36,565 bases of DNA from contig PWVB01000505.1 in assembly GCA_003562365.1 (NCBI GenBank), forward strand, positions 1 to 36,565, in the 5' to 3' direction. The position numbers were made by a program, and so were the translations under genes. The notes beneath the pieces are model-generated. The model had not been told where the DNA came from, ran no database searches, and saw nothing but the letters and a program-made list of their open reading frames with translations. The DNA is from Anaerolineae bacterium (lineage in GTDB: Bacteria; Chloroflexota; Anaerolineae; B4-G1; SLSP01). Positions 18,406-26,024 of the stretch are shown piece by piece; positions within the stretch are counted from its first letter, which is position 1, and every line of letters begins with the position of its first letter.

Positions 18406-19641
18406 GTGAACGCTCCAGAGTCACCAATTCCCTACGCGGATATTCCGCCCGACCGCGAGGATGGAAGCAGTTCCTTCGTCCACCGCACCCTGATCCTAAC
18501 AGGACAGCTGGGAACCTTGTCACCCTGGCTGCTGCTGCCGCTCTGGCTGGGATTAACCTATATGGCTGCCCGACTCTGGGGGCAGCACGCCTTTCTGGCA
18601 GCCGCTAGCTTCGCCATCTTGCTTGCCCTCGACTGGATAATGCTTCAATACCTACCTCGGACCGCGCGATCCTGGGGACCGGTAACGCCGCCTTTGCTGG
18701 GACTGGCATTGGTGCACGTGAGCTTGTTCGGATTAGGCAGAGCCCTTATGCCCTGGCCGCCGGCGCTAGGCCTGACGTTGGGCGTCAACTTCCTGCTGAC
18801 TGCTGTCGCTTTCTATGCCACGTGGATCGAGCCCTTTCGGGTCACTCAAACCAGCGAGCTTCAGCATGTGCAGAGTTGGGGGGGGGGCAGAATCGTTACA
18901 GCACTACACATCTCCGACATCCACTTCGAGCGGAGCTCCCCACGGGAACGCCAGCTTCTTGAGTTGCTCGACCAGCACCGGCCGGATCTGCTTCTACTGA
19001 CCGGAGACTACCTCAATCTGTCATCTGTCTACGATCCAAAAGCCCATGCCGGCGCCCGCGGCCTGTTGAGCCAATTTGAGGCGCCTCTTGGTGTCTACGC
19101 CGTGACCGGCAGCCCTACCGTGGACATTCCGAGCGTGGTGCCAGGAGTGTTTGAGGGCCTTCCGATCCACTGGCTGGACGACGAGGCAGTAAAAATCCAG
19201 CTTGATGGAGACGCGATCTGGGTGCTGGGAATACGTAACACCTACAATGACGCAAGGGACGCTCTAGCGCTTAGGAAGCTCGCCGCGACGACACCAAGGG
19301 ATGCCTACCGCATCCTGCTTTACCATACGCCAGACCTGATGCCGGTAGCAGTTGATCTTGAGATCGATCTGTACCTTTGCGGCCATACACACGGGGGGCA
19401 GATCGCGGCTCCAATCTATGGTGCGCTGACGACCGGCTCACGGTGGGGAAAGCGCTACGAGAAAGGTCGCCATCAAGAAGCAAATACGACGCTCTATGTT
19501 TCACGAGGACTCGGTCTGGAAGGGCTAGGCGCCCCACGAGCCCGGTTCTTGGCCCCCCCAGAGGTTGTCCAGTGGCGATTCTGCCCTTCTCCAGAGGATC
19601 GCGATGTTGAAGCGCATGCACGTTCATTGACTGAAAGGTAA
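18406..19641 (+). CDS. Membrane metallophosphoesterase (calcineurin-like)
   Basis: N-terminal TM helices, then ALHISDIHFE...LLLTGDYLN...YLCGHTHGGQI; GTG start. Confidence 0.92.
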   Translation: MNAPESPIPYADIPPDREDGSSSFVHRTLILTGQLGTLSPWLLLPLWLGLTYMAARLWGQHAFLAAASFAILLALDWIMLQYLPRTARSWGPVTPPLLGLALVHVSLFGLGRALMPWPPALGLTLGVNFLLTAVAFYATWIEPFRVTQTSELQHVQSWGGGRIVTALHISDIHFERSSPRERQLLELLDQHRPDLLLLTGDYLNLSSVYDPKAHAGARGLLSQFEAPLGVYAVTGSPTVDIPSVVPGVFEGLPIHWLDDEAVKIQLDGDAIWVLGIRNTYNDARDALALRKLAATTPRDAYRILLYHTPDLMPVAVDLEIDLYLCGHTHGGQIAAPIYGALTTGSRWGKRYEKGRHQEANTTLYVSRGLGLEGLGAPRARFLAPPEVVQWRFCPSPEDRDVEAHARSLTER

Positions 19642-19676
19642 ATTGCGGTAAGATTGTAATCACGACACTGTCGCAA

Positions 19677-20130
19677 GTCTGAGTCGACCGGGTGATCGCG
19701 ACCTGATGTGGATCTTCAGGCCGAGGAAAGTCCGGACTCCACAGGATACGATGCCGGGTAATGCCCGGGCGGGGTAATCCGCGGACAGGGCCACAGAAAC
19801 AGACCGCGATCCTCGGGCCAAGGGCTCTGAGGGCGTAAGGGTGAAAAGGTGGTGTAAGAGACCACCGGCGTGCTGGGCAACCAGCACGGCCAGGCAACCC
19901 CCATCGGGAGCAAGGCCAAGCAGGGGGAAGAGCTACGGCTGGGGCGCGATCCGTGCCCTTCCTTTGCGCAAAGCAACATCGGCTGGACCGACAAGCAGCG
20001 CAGAGGCGACCTTCGGGTAGGCTGCACGAGAGCACGGGTGACCGTGCTCCCAGACAGATGATCACCTCCTGGCCTTCCGCACGTATGGTAGGCCAGGCTG
20101 ACAGAATCCGGCTTATAGGTCAACTCAGAC
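19677..20130 (+). ncRNA. rnpB: RNase P RNA (bacterial type A-like)
   Basis: Contains GAGGAAAGTCCGGACTCC, the ACAGAAAC-type core and GACAGAATCCGGCTTAT. The 5' end GTCTGAGTCGACC pairs with the 3' end GGTCAACTCAGAC (one mismatch), followed by T6. Confidence 0.95.
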
Positions 20131-20140
20131 TTTTTTCTTT
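20131..20140 (+). terminator. T-rich 3' end of rnpB
   Basis: ttttttcttt directly after the P1 3' strand. Confidence 0.5.
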
Positions 20141-20166
20141 GCCAATTCACGGTCTTGTGGTATGAT
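20139..20166 (+). promoter_or_regulatory. Promoter for rpsF operon (TTGCCA-16-TATGAT)
   Basis: TTGCCA 20139-20144, 16-nt spacer, TATGAT 20161-20166, upstream of the ATG at 20223. Confidence 0.6.
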
Positions 20167-20222
20167 GAGCGGGTGTGATTTGACGGGCTTTCTGCCCCTG
20201 GCGCTGGGTCAGGGGTAATCCC

Positions 20223-20687
20223 ATGGAAGGAGACATTACCGTCTTGGAGACACGAAATTACGAGTTGATGTTTATCGTCAGCCCTGAGCTCGACGATGAA
20301 GCGGTGGATAACGTTATGCAGCGGGCAAAGCGATACTTTGAGCTTGCCGAAACGCAGGTCCGCAGTTTCAAGAGTTGGGGAATGCGGCGCCTTGCCTATC
20401 CTATCCAGGATAAGCGAGAAGGTCGCTATTTTGTGGTCCAGTTCTCTGCGGAGTCTAGTGTAATCAACGAGTTGGATCGGAATCTGCGTCTGGTTGAGGG
20501 TATCTTGCGGCATCTGATCACCCGCATTGAGGATGTTGAGCTGCTTGAAGAGGTTCAGGAGTCGTCAACCGAGGACGCGACGCCAGAAGCTGCCGCGCCA
20601 GAAGCTGCCGCGCCAGAAGCTGCCGCGCCAGAAGCTGCGACGCCAGAAGCCCCTGAGGACGTGGTTGAAGGTGCAACCGCAAGCTAG
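20223..20687 (+). CDS. rpsF: Ribosomal protein bS6 with repetitive Ala/Pro/Glu C-terminal tail
   Basis: RNYELMFIVSPELDDEAV...VRSFKSWGMRRLAYPIQDKREGRYFVVQFSAES...LRLVEGILRHLITRIE. Confidence 0.96.
   Translation: MEGDITVLETRNYELMFIVSPELDDEAVDNVMQRAKRYFELAETQVRSFKSWGMRRLAYPIQDKREGRYFVVQFSAESSVINELDRNLRLVEGILRHLITRIEDVELLEEVQESSTEDATPEAAAPEAAAPEAAAPEAATPEAPEDVVEGATAS
20581..20650 (+). repeat. 15-bp tandem repeat (cgccagaagctgccg) in the 3' end of rpsF
   Basis: Near-perfect units at 20581, 20596, 20611 and 20626, plus a partial unit at 20641; encodes (PEAAA)n. Confidence 0.95.
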
Positions 20688-20739
20688 TAGCCCTGACCGT
20701 CAAGATATCCAGATCCTTCAGTCAAGAGGAACCTCGCGA

Positions 20740-21129
20740 ATGGCACATGGTCTCAATAAAGTGATGGTCATCGGTCACCTGGGCCGTGATCCAGAGATGC
20801 GTTTCACCTCCGGCGGGCGACCGGTTGCTGCTTTCAGTGTAGCTGCTGCACGCCAGTGGACCGACAGCGAGGGCGAGCGCCAAGAAGAGACTGAGTGGTT
20901 CCACGTGGTCACGTGGGGCGGATTAGCTGAGCTATGCAAGAAACGGTTGCATAAAGGCTCTCAGGTCTATGTAGAGGGTCGGTTGCAGACCCGCTGTTGG
21001 GAAGGCGCGGATAACGAACGCCACTACAGAACCGAGTTAGTGGCACAGGAGCTTATCTTCTTGGACAAGCCCAACGGTGGCAGTGACCCAGACTATCAAG
21101 GAGCTTATGGCGCCCGCGAGGCATTCTAG
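20740..21129 (+). CDS. ssb: Single-stranded DNA-binding protein
   Basis: NKVMVIGHLGRDPEMRFTSGGRPVAAFSVAAARQW...ETEWFHVVTWGGLAELCKKRLHKGSQVYVEGRLQTRCW. Confidence 0.95.
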   Translation: MAHGLNKVMVIGHLGRDPEMRFTSGGRPVAAFSVAAARQWTDSEGERQEETEWFHVVTWGGLAELCKKRLHKGSQVYVEGRLQTRCWEGADNERHYRTELVAQELIFLDKPNGGSDPDYQGAYGAREAF

Positions 21130-21151
21130 GTAAGTCAAGGAGAAGAAAGAA

Positions 21152-21400
21152 GTGAGCAATTATCGACGACGACGACGCTTTTCAAGGCGTCAGAAGACCT
21201 GTCAGTTCTGCACCGAAGGACGAGAGCACTTCGACTATAAGGATGTGTCGCTTCTGCAGCGGTTTGTGAGTGACCGAGGCAAGATTCGCCCTCGCCGTCA
21301 ATCTGGGACGTGTGCAAGGCACCAGCGACGGTTGTCAGTGGCTATCAAGCGCGCTCGGCATGTCGCTCTCCTGCCCTTTGTCGCAAACGTCGATCGTTAG
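21152..21400 (+). CDS. rpsR: Ribosomal protein bS18
   Basis: [51 protein letters not shown] start. Confidence 0.96.
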   Translation: MSNYRRRRRFSRRQKTCQFCTEGREHFDYKDVSLLQRFVSDRGKIRPRRQSGTCARHQRRLSVAIKRARHVALLPFVANVDR

Positions 21401-21417
21401 TATACCGGACCGTGATG

Positions 21418-21450
21418 ACATCGGGCATAGGAACAACCTATGCCCGATGT
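21418..21450 (+). terminator. Perfect 14-bp stem, 5-nt loop hairpin after rpsR
   Basis: ACATCGGGCATAGG-AACAA-CCTATGCCCGATGT; no strong T-tract follows, so it could instead be attenuating or stabilising. Confidence 0.6.
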
Positions 21451-21473
21451 TGATATCTAGATAGAAGGAACAT

Positions 21474-22652
21474 ATGGCTAAACGCGTCATAGCGGACAGA
21501 CGACCCACACGCCGGCAGCTTGCCCGACGGGAAAGGGAACAGCGAGCCCAGCGTCTCATCATGGGGATCGCCATAGCTGTTGGCGCTGTGATCCTTGGAT
21601 TGCTTATCTACGGTATCGTCACCGAGGTCTTTATCGAGGCTCGCAGGCCAGTAGCGCAGGTCAACGACACCACCATCACCGCGGAGAAGTTCAAAGCACG
21701 GCAGGGATATGAGCGCTGGATGACCCAACTTGAGGTCTTTCAGTATCAGATGTACCTGCAGGAGTTGAGTGCCGAACAAGCCCTGGCACCCGAGGGCGAC
21801 GATGACGGTTTGAGTGACTTTATCCAGCAGCTCCAGTTTCAGCTCAGCAATCTCGAGCAGCAGTTGTCGCCGGATATGGCAACTCTCTACGCCAGCCAGG
21901 TGTTGGATGCGATGGTGGAAGAGGAACTAGTCCGTCAAGAAGCACAGGTGCGCGGGCTCAGCGTCACCGATGCTGAGGTTGAGTCGCGGATTGGGCTGAT
22001 GCTCGGATACAATCCAGAGGCCACCACCGACGCAGAAGATCCGACGGCGCCCATTACCGAGACAATCGCTCCGCTTCCCGAACCGGAGGACTTCGACGAG
22101 CTCTACAGCCACTTCAAGAGCAATGTTTTGGAGGTCACGCGCTTCTCAGAACGAGACTTCCGCGCGATGGTGCGCGCGGACCTACTGCGGGATCGTTTAC
22201 GGGCCGAGTTTGCTCAGGACATACCCGAGGTTCAGGACCAGGTGGAGGCCACCATCTTTATCGTGGAGACCGAAGAAGCCGCGGAGACCGTAAGCGCCCG
22301 CATCAATGATGAAGGTGCGGATCCGCAGATCATCGCCGATGAATTCGTGGTCGATGAGAATCCAAACACGTCCGGTTTTGATATTCCGTGGCTACCGGCC
22401 GGATTCATCGCCCCCCAGCTTGGAGAAGAAGTGGAGCGCGCGGCGTTTAACACTCCGGTAGGTCGGGCTTCGGAGCCGGTGATGAGTTGGGATGATCAGT
22501 TTGTTGTGGTATATGTCAAAGGTCGCGAGGAGCGCCCTCTGGACGAACTGCTTGGGTCGCTTGAGGAGCAAGCCTATCAGGGATGGTTAGCTCAAGCGAA
22601 GGAGACGCGCACTGAGTACTTCGCTTGGGAGAGAGCGGTCGTTGTCAACTGA
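21474..22652 (+). CDS. Membrane-anchored SurA/PpiC-like peptidyl-prolyl isomerase family protein
   Basis: N-terminal TM, VAQVNDTTITAEKFKARQGYERW, ...MVEEELVRQEAQVRGLSVTDAEVESRI..., parvulin-like C-terminal region. Confidence 0.85.
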   Translation: MAKRVIADRRPTRRQLARREREQRAQRLIMGIAIAVGAVILGLLIYGIVTEVFIEARRPVAQVNDTTITAEKFKARQGYERWMTQLEVFQYQMYLQELSAEQALAPEGDDDGLSDFIQQLQFQLSNLEQQLSPDMATLYASQVLDAMVEEELVRQEAQVRGLSVTDAEVESRIGLMLGYNPEATTDAEDPTAPITETIAPLPEPEDFDELYSHFKSNVLEVTRFSERDFRAMVRADLLRDRLRAEFAQDIPEVQDQVEATIFIVETEEAAETVSARINDEGADPQIIADEFVVDENPNTSGFDIPWLPAGFIAPQLGEEVERAAFNTPVGRASEPVMSWDDQFVVVYVKGREERPLDELLGSLEEQAYQGWLAQAKETRTEYFAWERAVVVN

Positions 22653-22768
22653 GCAGACTGAGCACGAAAGATAGACCAGGAAAACCGGGCCCATGGTATC
22701 GGTGCGCGGTTTTTCGTTACGCCCGTCACATTGCCGGAACGCAGTGAAGCTGGCCAGCAGCAGTCTCT

Positions 22769-24955
22769 TCAGACGTTCCGCTTAGCTTCAATCACATTGG
22801 GCAGCTGCTCTATCTTGGCCAGAATGCGTGTGAGCGTTTTTAGATCCGGAATCTCCAGGGTCATGTAGATCGGCAGGATATTGTACCGATCACGCTTGCC
22901 CGTACTGAGCGAAGCCATATTGATCTCCCGATCCGCAACAATGCCGGTGATGTCGTGGACTAAGCTCGACCGATCATAGGCTGTCACCATCACCTGAACC
23001 GCAAATGTGCGCTCCTCGGCTCCCCAAGTGACCTCAATCAACCGGTCCTGATCAATTTGTGGCATGTTAAGAACATTCGAGCAATCCCGACGATGGATGG
23101 TCACCCCCCTACCGCGGGTAATGTAGCCGATAATATCCTCACCGGGAAGTGGATTACAGCATTGGGCAAGGTGTGTCAGCAGCCCTCCAGTCCCGCGGAT
23201 GTTGATCCCTGTCGTCTCAATCTCGGGGGCGGGAGGGATGGTTTCTTCCTCAGGCCATACATCTTCCTCATCCTCCAGCTCCCTGACGCGCTGCTCGAGA
23301 CGGTTAACGACGGCATCACTGCTGAGATCTCCCATCCCCAGTGCCGCCAGGAACTCCTCAAGGGTGTTGAAACGGCGGCGAAAGAGCTTCGCCACCTCCG
23401 TGAACTCCATACTCAAAGAGAGTCGCTTGAGGATCTTCTCCAGCATCTCCTGTCCCCGAGCGATATTCTTCTCACGCCCCTGACGTCGAAACCAATGGCG
23501 GATCTTCTGGCGAGCTCGATTGGTCTTGACAAAACCCAGCTCCTCATTGAGCCAGTCGCGGCTGGGCCCCCCCTTACGTCCGGTGATGATCTCCACCTGA
23601 TCGCCCGTCTGTAACAGATAGTCCAGGTTAGTCCAACGACCGTTGACTCGCGCACCGCGGCAGCCGTGTCCGACCTCAGTATGCACATAGTAGGCGAAGT
23701 CCAACGGTGTAGCTCCGATCGGCAGGTCGATCACCTTACCCTTCGGCGTAAATGCAAAGACACGATCCTGAAAGACATCCAAACGCATCGAGTCGACAAA
23801 ACTCCGTGCGTCCTTGGCGTCCTGGGTTAGCTCCTGAACACTCTCACGGATGGCAGAGATCTGATCCATCAGCTGCGGGTTGACCCGGACCCCGCGTTCT
23901 TTGTAGCGCCAGTGGGCAGCGTACCCATATTCGGCGAAGTACTCCATCTCGTGCGTACGAATCTGGATCTCCAACGACGAACCGTCTTCACCAATCACCG
24001 CGGTGTGCAGACTCTGATAACCGTTGGACTTCGGATGCGCGATATAGTCATCGAATTCACCCGGAACCGGCTTCCAGAGATGATGCACGACACCTAGAAC
24101 CTGATAACACTCCGGCTCGGAATCGACGATCACTCGCAGACCCTCAACATCGTAGATCCTGACAAAAGGCACGCTCTTGCGCCGCATTTTATGGTAGATA
24201 CTGAAAATGTGCTTGGGTCTCCCTTTGACCTCAGCGTGAATACCAGCTTCAGCCAGGGCCCTGCGCATCATCTCAACGTGGCGCTGAACCCGGGCCTGCC
24301 GCAGTTCACTGCGCGTCGCCAGTAGGTCCGCCAATTCGAAATAGGTCTTGGCATTGAGATAGCGAAAGGAAAGGTCCTCCAACTCAGCCTTCCACACCCA
24401 GATGCCCAGTCGATTGGCCAACGGCGCAAAGATTTGCAGTGTCTCCCGTGCCATCCGGATCTGACTCTCAGGAGAGAGGTATTCCAGCGTTCGCATATTG
24501 TGGATGCGGTCAGCCAGTTTGATGAATATCACCCGGATATCATCGTTGGCCATCGCCATAAGGAGCTTACGCAGGCTTTCTGACTCGTGGATGCTTCGTT
24601 CTCTAGCGAGGTCACTTTCCGCACGCCTTTCCACGCGCTCCAGTTTTGTGACGCCCTCAACCAGGACGAGTACCTCTTCCCCGAACTCAGCACGTAGTTC
24701 GTCGCGGCTGATATCGCTGTCTTCTAGCACATCATGTAACAAGCCAGCGGCGATCACCGCTGGCTCGAGGTTGAGTTCCGCCAGAATGTGGGCCACACTC
24801 AGCGGATGGATAATGTAGGGTTCGCCGGACTTTCGGCCTTGGCCGGCGTGGGCTCGCTCAGCCATCTCATAGGCACGCCGTATCATATCGCGAGCATCGG
24901 TCGCCGCGATTCCTTCGGGCAACTCCCTCAGTATCTCACTGATTTTTGCTACCAC
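22769..24955 (-). CDS. RelA/SpoT-family (p)ppGpp synthetase/hydrolase
   Basis: HD HAGQGRKSGEPYIIHPLSVAHILAEL...AAGLLHDVLED; synthetase YQSLHTAVIGEDG...EIQIRTHEMEYFAEYGYAAHWRYKE; TGS VFAFTPKGKVIDLPIGATPLDFAYYVHTEVGH; C-terminal ACT. Confidence 0.97.
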   Translation of the reverse strand: MVAKISEILRELPEGIAATDARDMIRRAYEMAERAHAGQGRKSGEPYIIHPLSVAHILAELNLEPAVIAAGLLHDVLEDSDISRDELRAEFGEEVLVLVEGVTKLERVERRAESDLARERSIHESESLRKLLMAMANDDIRVIFIKLADRIHNMRTLEYLSPESQIRMARETLQIFAPLANRLGIWVWKAELEDLSFRYLNAKTYFELADLLATRSELRQARVQRHVEMMRRALAEAGIHAEVKGRPKHIFSIYHKMRRKSVPFVRIYDVEGLRVIVDSEPECYQVLGVVHHLWKPVPGEFDDYIAHPKSNGYQSLHTAVIGEDGSSLEIQIRTHEMEYFAEYGYAAHWRYKERGVRVNPQLMDQISAIRESVQELTQDAKDARSFVDSMRLDVFQDRVFAFTPKGKVIDLPIGATPLDFAYYVHTEVGHGCRGARVNGRWTNLDYLLQTGDQVEIITGRKGGPSRDWLNEELGFVKTNRARQKIRHWFRRQGREKNIARGQEMLEKILKRLSLSMEFTEVAKLFRRRFNTLEEFLAALGMGDLSSDAVVNRLEQRVRELEDEEDVWPEEETIPPAPEIETTGINIRGTGGLLTHLAQCCNPLPGEDIIGYITRGRGVTIHRRDCSNVLNMPQIDQDRLIEVTWGAEERTFAVQVMVTAYDRSSLVHDITGIVADREINMASLSTGKRDRYNILPIYMTLEIPDLKTLTRILAKIEQLPNVIEAKRNV

Positions 24956-25061
24956 GTTTTCCCCCTCCGTATGCTACATTATTATTGTACCTCAGTTATG
25001 GCGAGAGAGGAGGGGGAGACCAGGGTCGATGTCTGTGCTGGATCAACTGCGAGCGAGCAGT

Positions 25062-25763
25062 TCAGCCCGAGGTGATACCGGTGTCGATAACTAGAGGTCC
25101 ACCTACCAGGCGCCTTGAGTAATGCCCAAGCCAATCAGCTTCCTCGACAGCAAGACGCGATCCGCGCCAGTTCGAATAGTCATCAATCTGCAGGATGGCG
25201 CCTGGACGCAGATGAGACTCGAGATAACGCAGCACGGTCTTCACGCTGTCATACCAGTCGCAATCTATGTGGACAACATCGAAAACTGGGCCATTCTCAG
25301 TCATCAGGGTTTCCTCATATCTACCCTGTACGATCTGAATCCGCTGTAAGTCACACACTTCAGCTAAGTCCCTTCTGATCTGATCGACCAGATTCGGTAG
25401 ATTACCGTAGTAATCCGAGGCCTCTTGCTCAAGAATAATCCGGTAGCGATCCTGTGCACGATGCCCGTCTTTCTCCGAAGGAGGCGGGATTCGTCCGAAG
25501 ACATCGTAGATAGTGAGTGTGCCGCCTAGGCGCTGAACCAGCCAAGCGAGCAGAACGGCGCTACCACCGCGCCCTACACCAAACTCAGCAACGCACAACC
25601 GCTCTTCTCGCCGCGCTTGAGCCGCAAAGCAGCTCTCAGCCAAGCTGAAGAGATGTTGATACCCGAGGTAGGTTCGCCGCTCGCGTTTCAGGCGCCACGC
25701 AAGCAACGCAATCCGAGGATGAGCCAGTGCAAAACGCATCAGGTACAGGTATTTTGGATTCAT
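25062..25763 (-). CDS. TylF/MycF-like class I SAM-dependent O-methyltransferase
   Basis: AEFGVGRGGSAVLLAWLVQRLGGTLTIYDVFGRIPPP...DVVHIDCDWYDSVKTVLRYLESHLRPGAILQIDDY. Confidence 0.85.
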   Translation of the reverse strand: MNPKYLYLMRFALAHPRIALLAWRLKRERRTYLGYQHLFSLAESCFAAQARREERLCVAEFGVGRGGSAVLLAWLVQRLGGTLTIYDVFGRIPPPSEKDGHRAQDRYRIILEQEASDYYGNLPNLVDQIRRDLAEVCDLQRIQIVQGRYEETLMTENGPVFDVVHIDCDWYDSVKTVLRYLESHLRPGAILQIDDYSNWRGSRLAVEEADWLGHYSRRLVGGPLVIDTGITSG

Positions 25764-25771
25764 AAGTGATT

Positions 25772-25787
25772 TTTGTCTGCAGACAAA
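25772..25787. promoter_or_regulatory. 16-bp perfect palindrome, possible operator
   Basis: TTTGTCTGCAGACAAA, 9 bp upstream of the methyltransferase start codon. Confidence 0.35.
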
Positions 25788-25941
25788 GTACTGATAAGGA
25801 TGCCTTCACGGAAAAAGGATGGATACATGAAAGCCGAGCCCTGGCTATTATTGTCCGAGGAATTGAAGGTTGGCGTATGCAGGGGTTAGAATCGATCAAT
25901 CTCGTGTCCGATGACTTTTCCGGCGGAGTCAAGGATGCAAG

Positions 25942-25973
25942 CAACAAAGGAGGCTTAGAAGCCTCCTTTGTTG
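25942..25973. terminator. Strong hairpin downstream of the secreted-protein gene
   Basis: CAACAAAGGAGGCTT-AG-AAGCCTCCTTTGTTG, perfect 15-nt arms. On the minus strand the 3' arm is T-rich. Confidence 0.75.
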
Positions 25974-26024
25974 TTGGATCTAGACTAACTAGACCACTAA
26001 GCGACGGAGCACCTTGCCACCACC

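Noticed and set aside
20070-20110. Extra hairpin near the 3' end of rnpB considered as an insertion
   Set aside because: As I recall, hairpins at this position occur in other bacterial RNase P RNAs, so it is probably ordinary variation.
19271-20513. Minus-strand ORFs of 264 and 265 aa
   Set aside because: They run antisense through the metallophosphoesterase, rnpB and rpsF; explained by RNase P RNA and coding genes on the other strand.
20581-20650. Short regular repeats considered as a CRISPR array
   Set aside because: The units are contiguous 15-mers without spacers, inside the rpsF coding frame.
20518-21129. Repeat-encoding ORFs in other frames (LLARQLLARQ..., RQKLPRQKLP...)
   Set aside because: Frame artefacts of the 15-bp repeat in rpsF; the true ssb start is at 20740.
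22678-22715. AAAACCG...CGGTTTT inverted repeat after the PpiC-like gene
   Set aside because: Looks like an ordinary intrinsic terminator with imperfect arms; not unusual enough to list separately.
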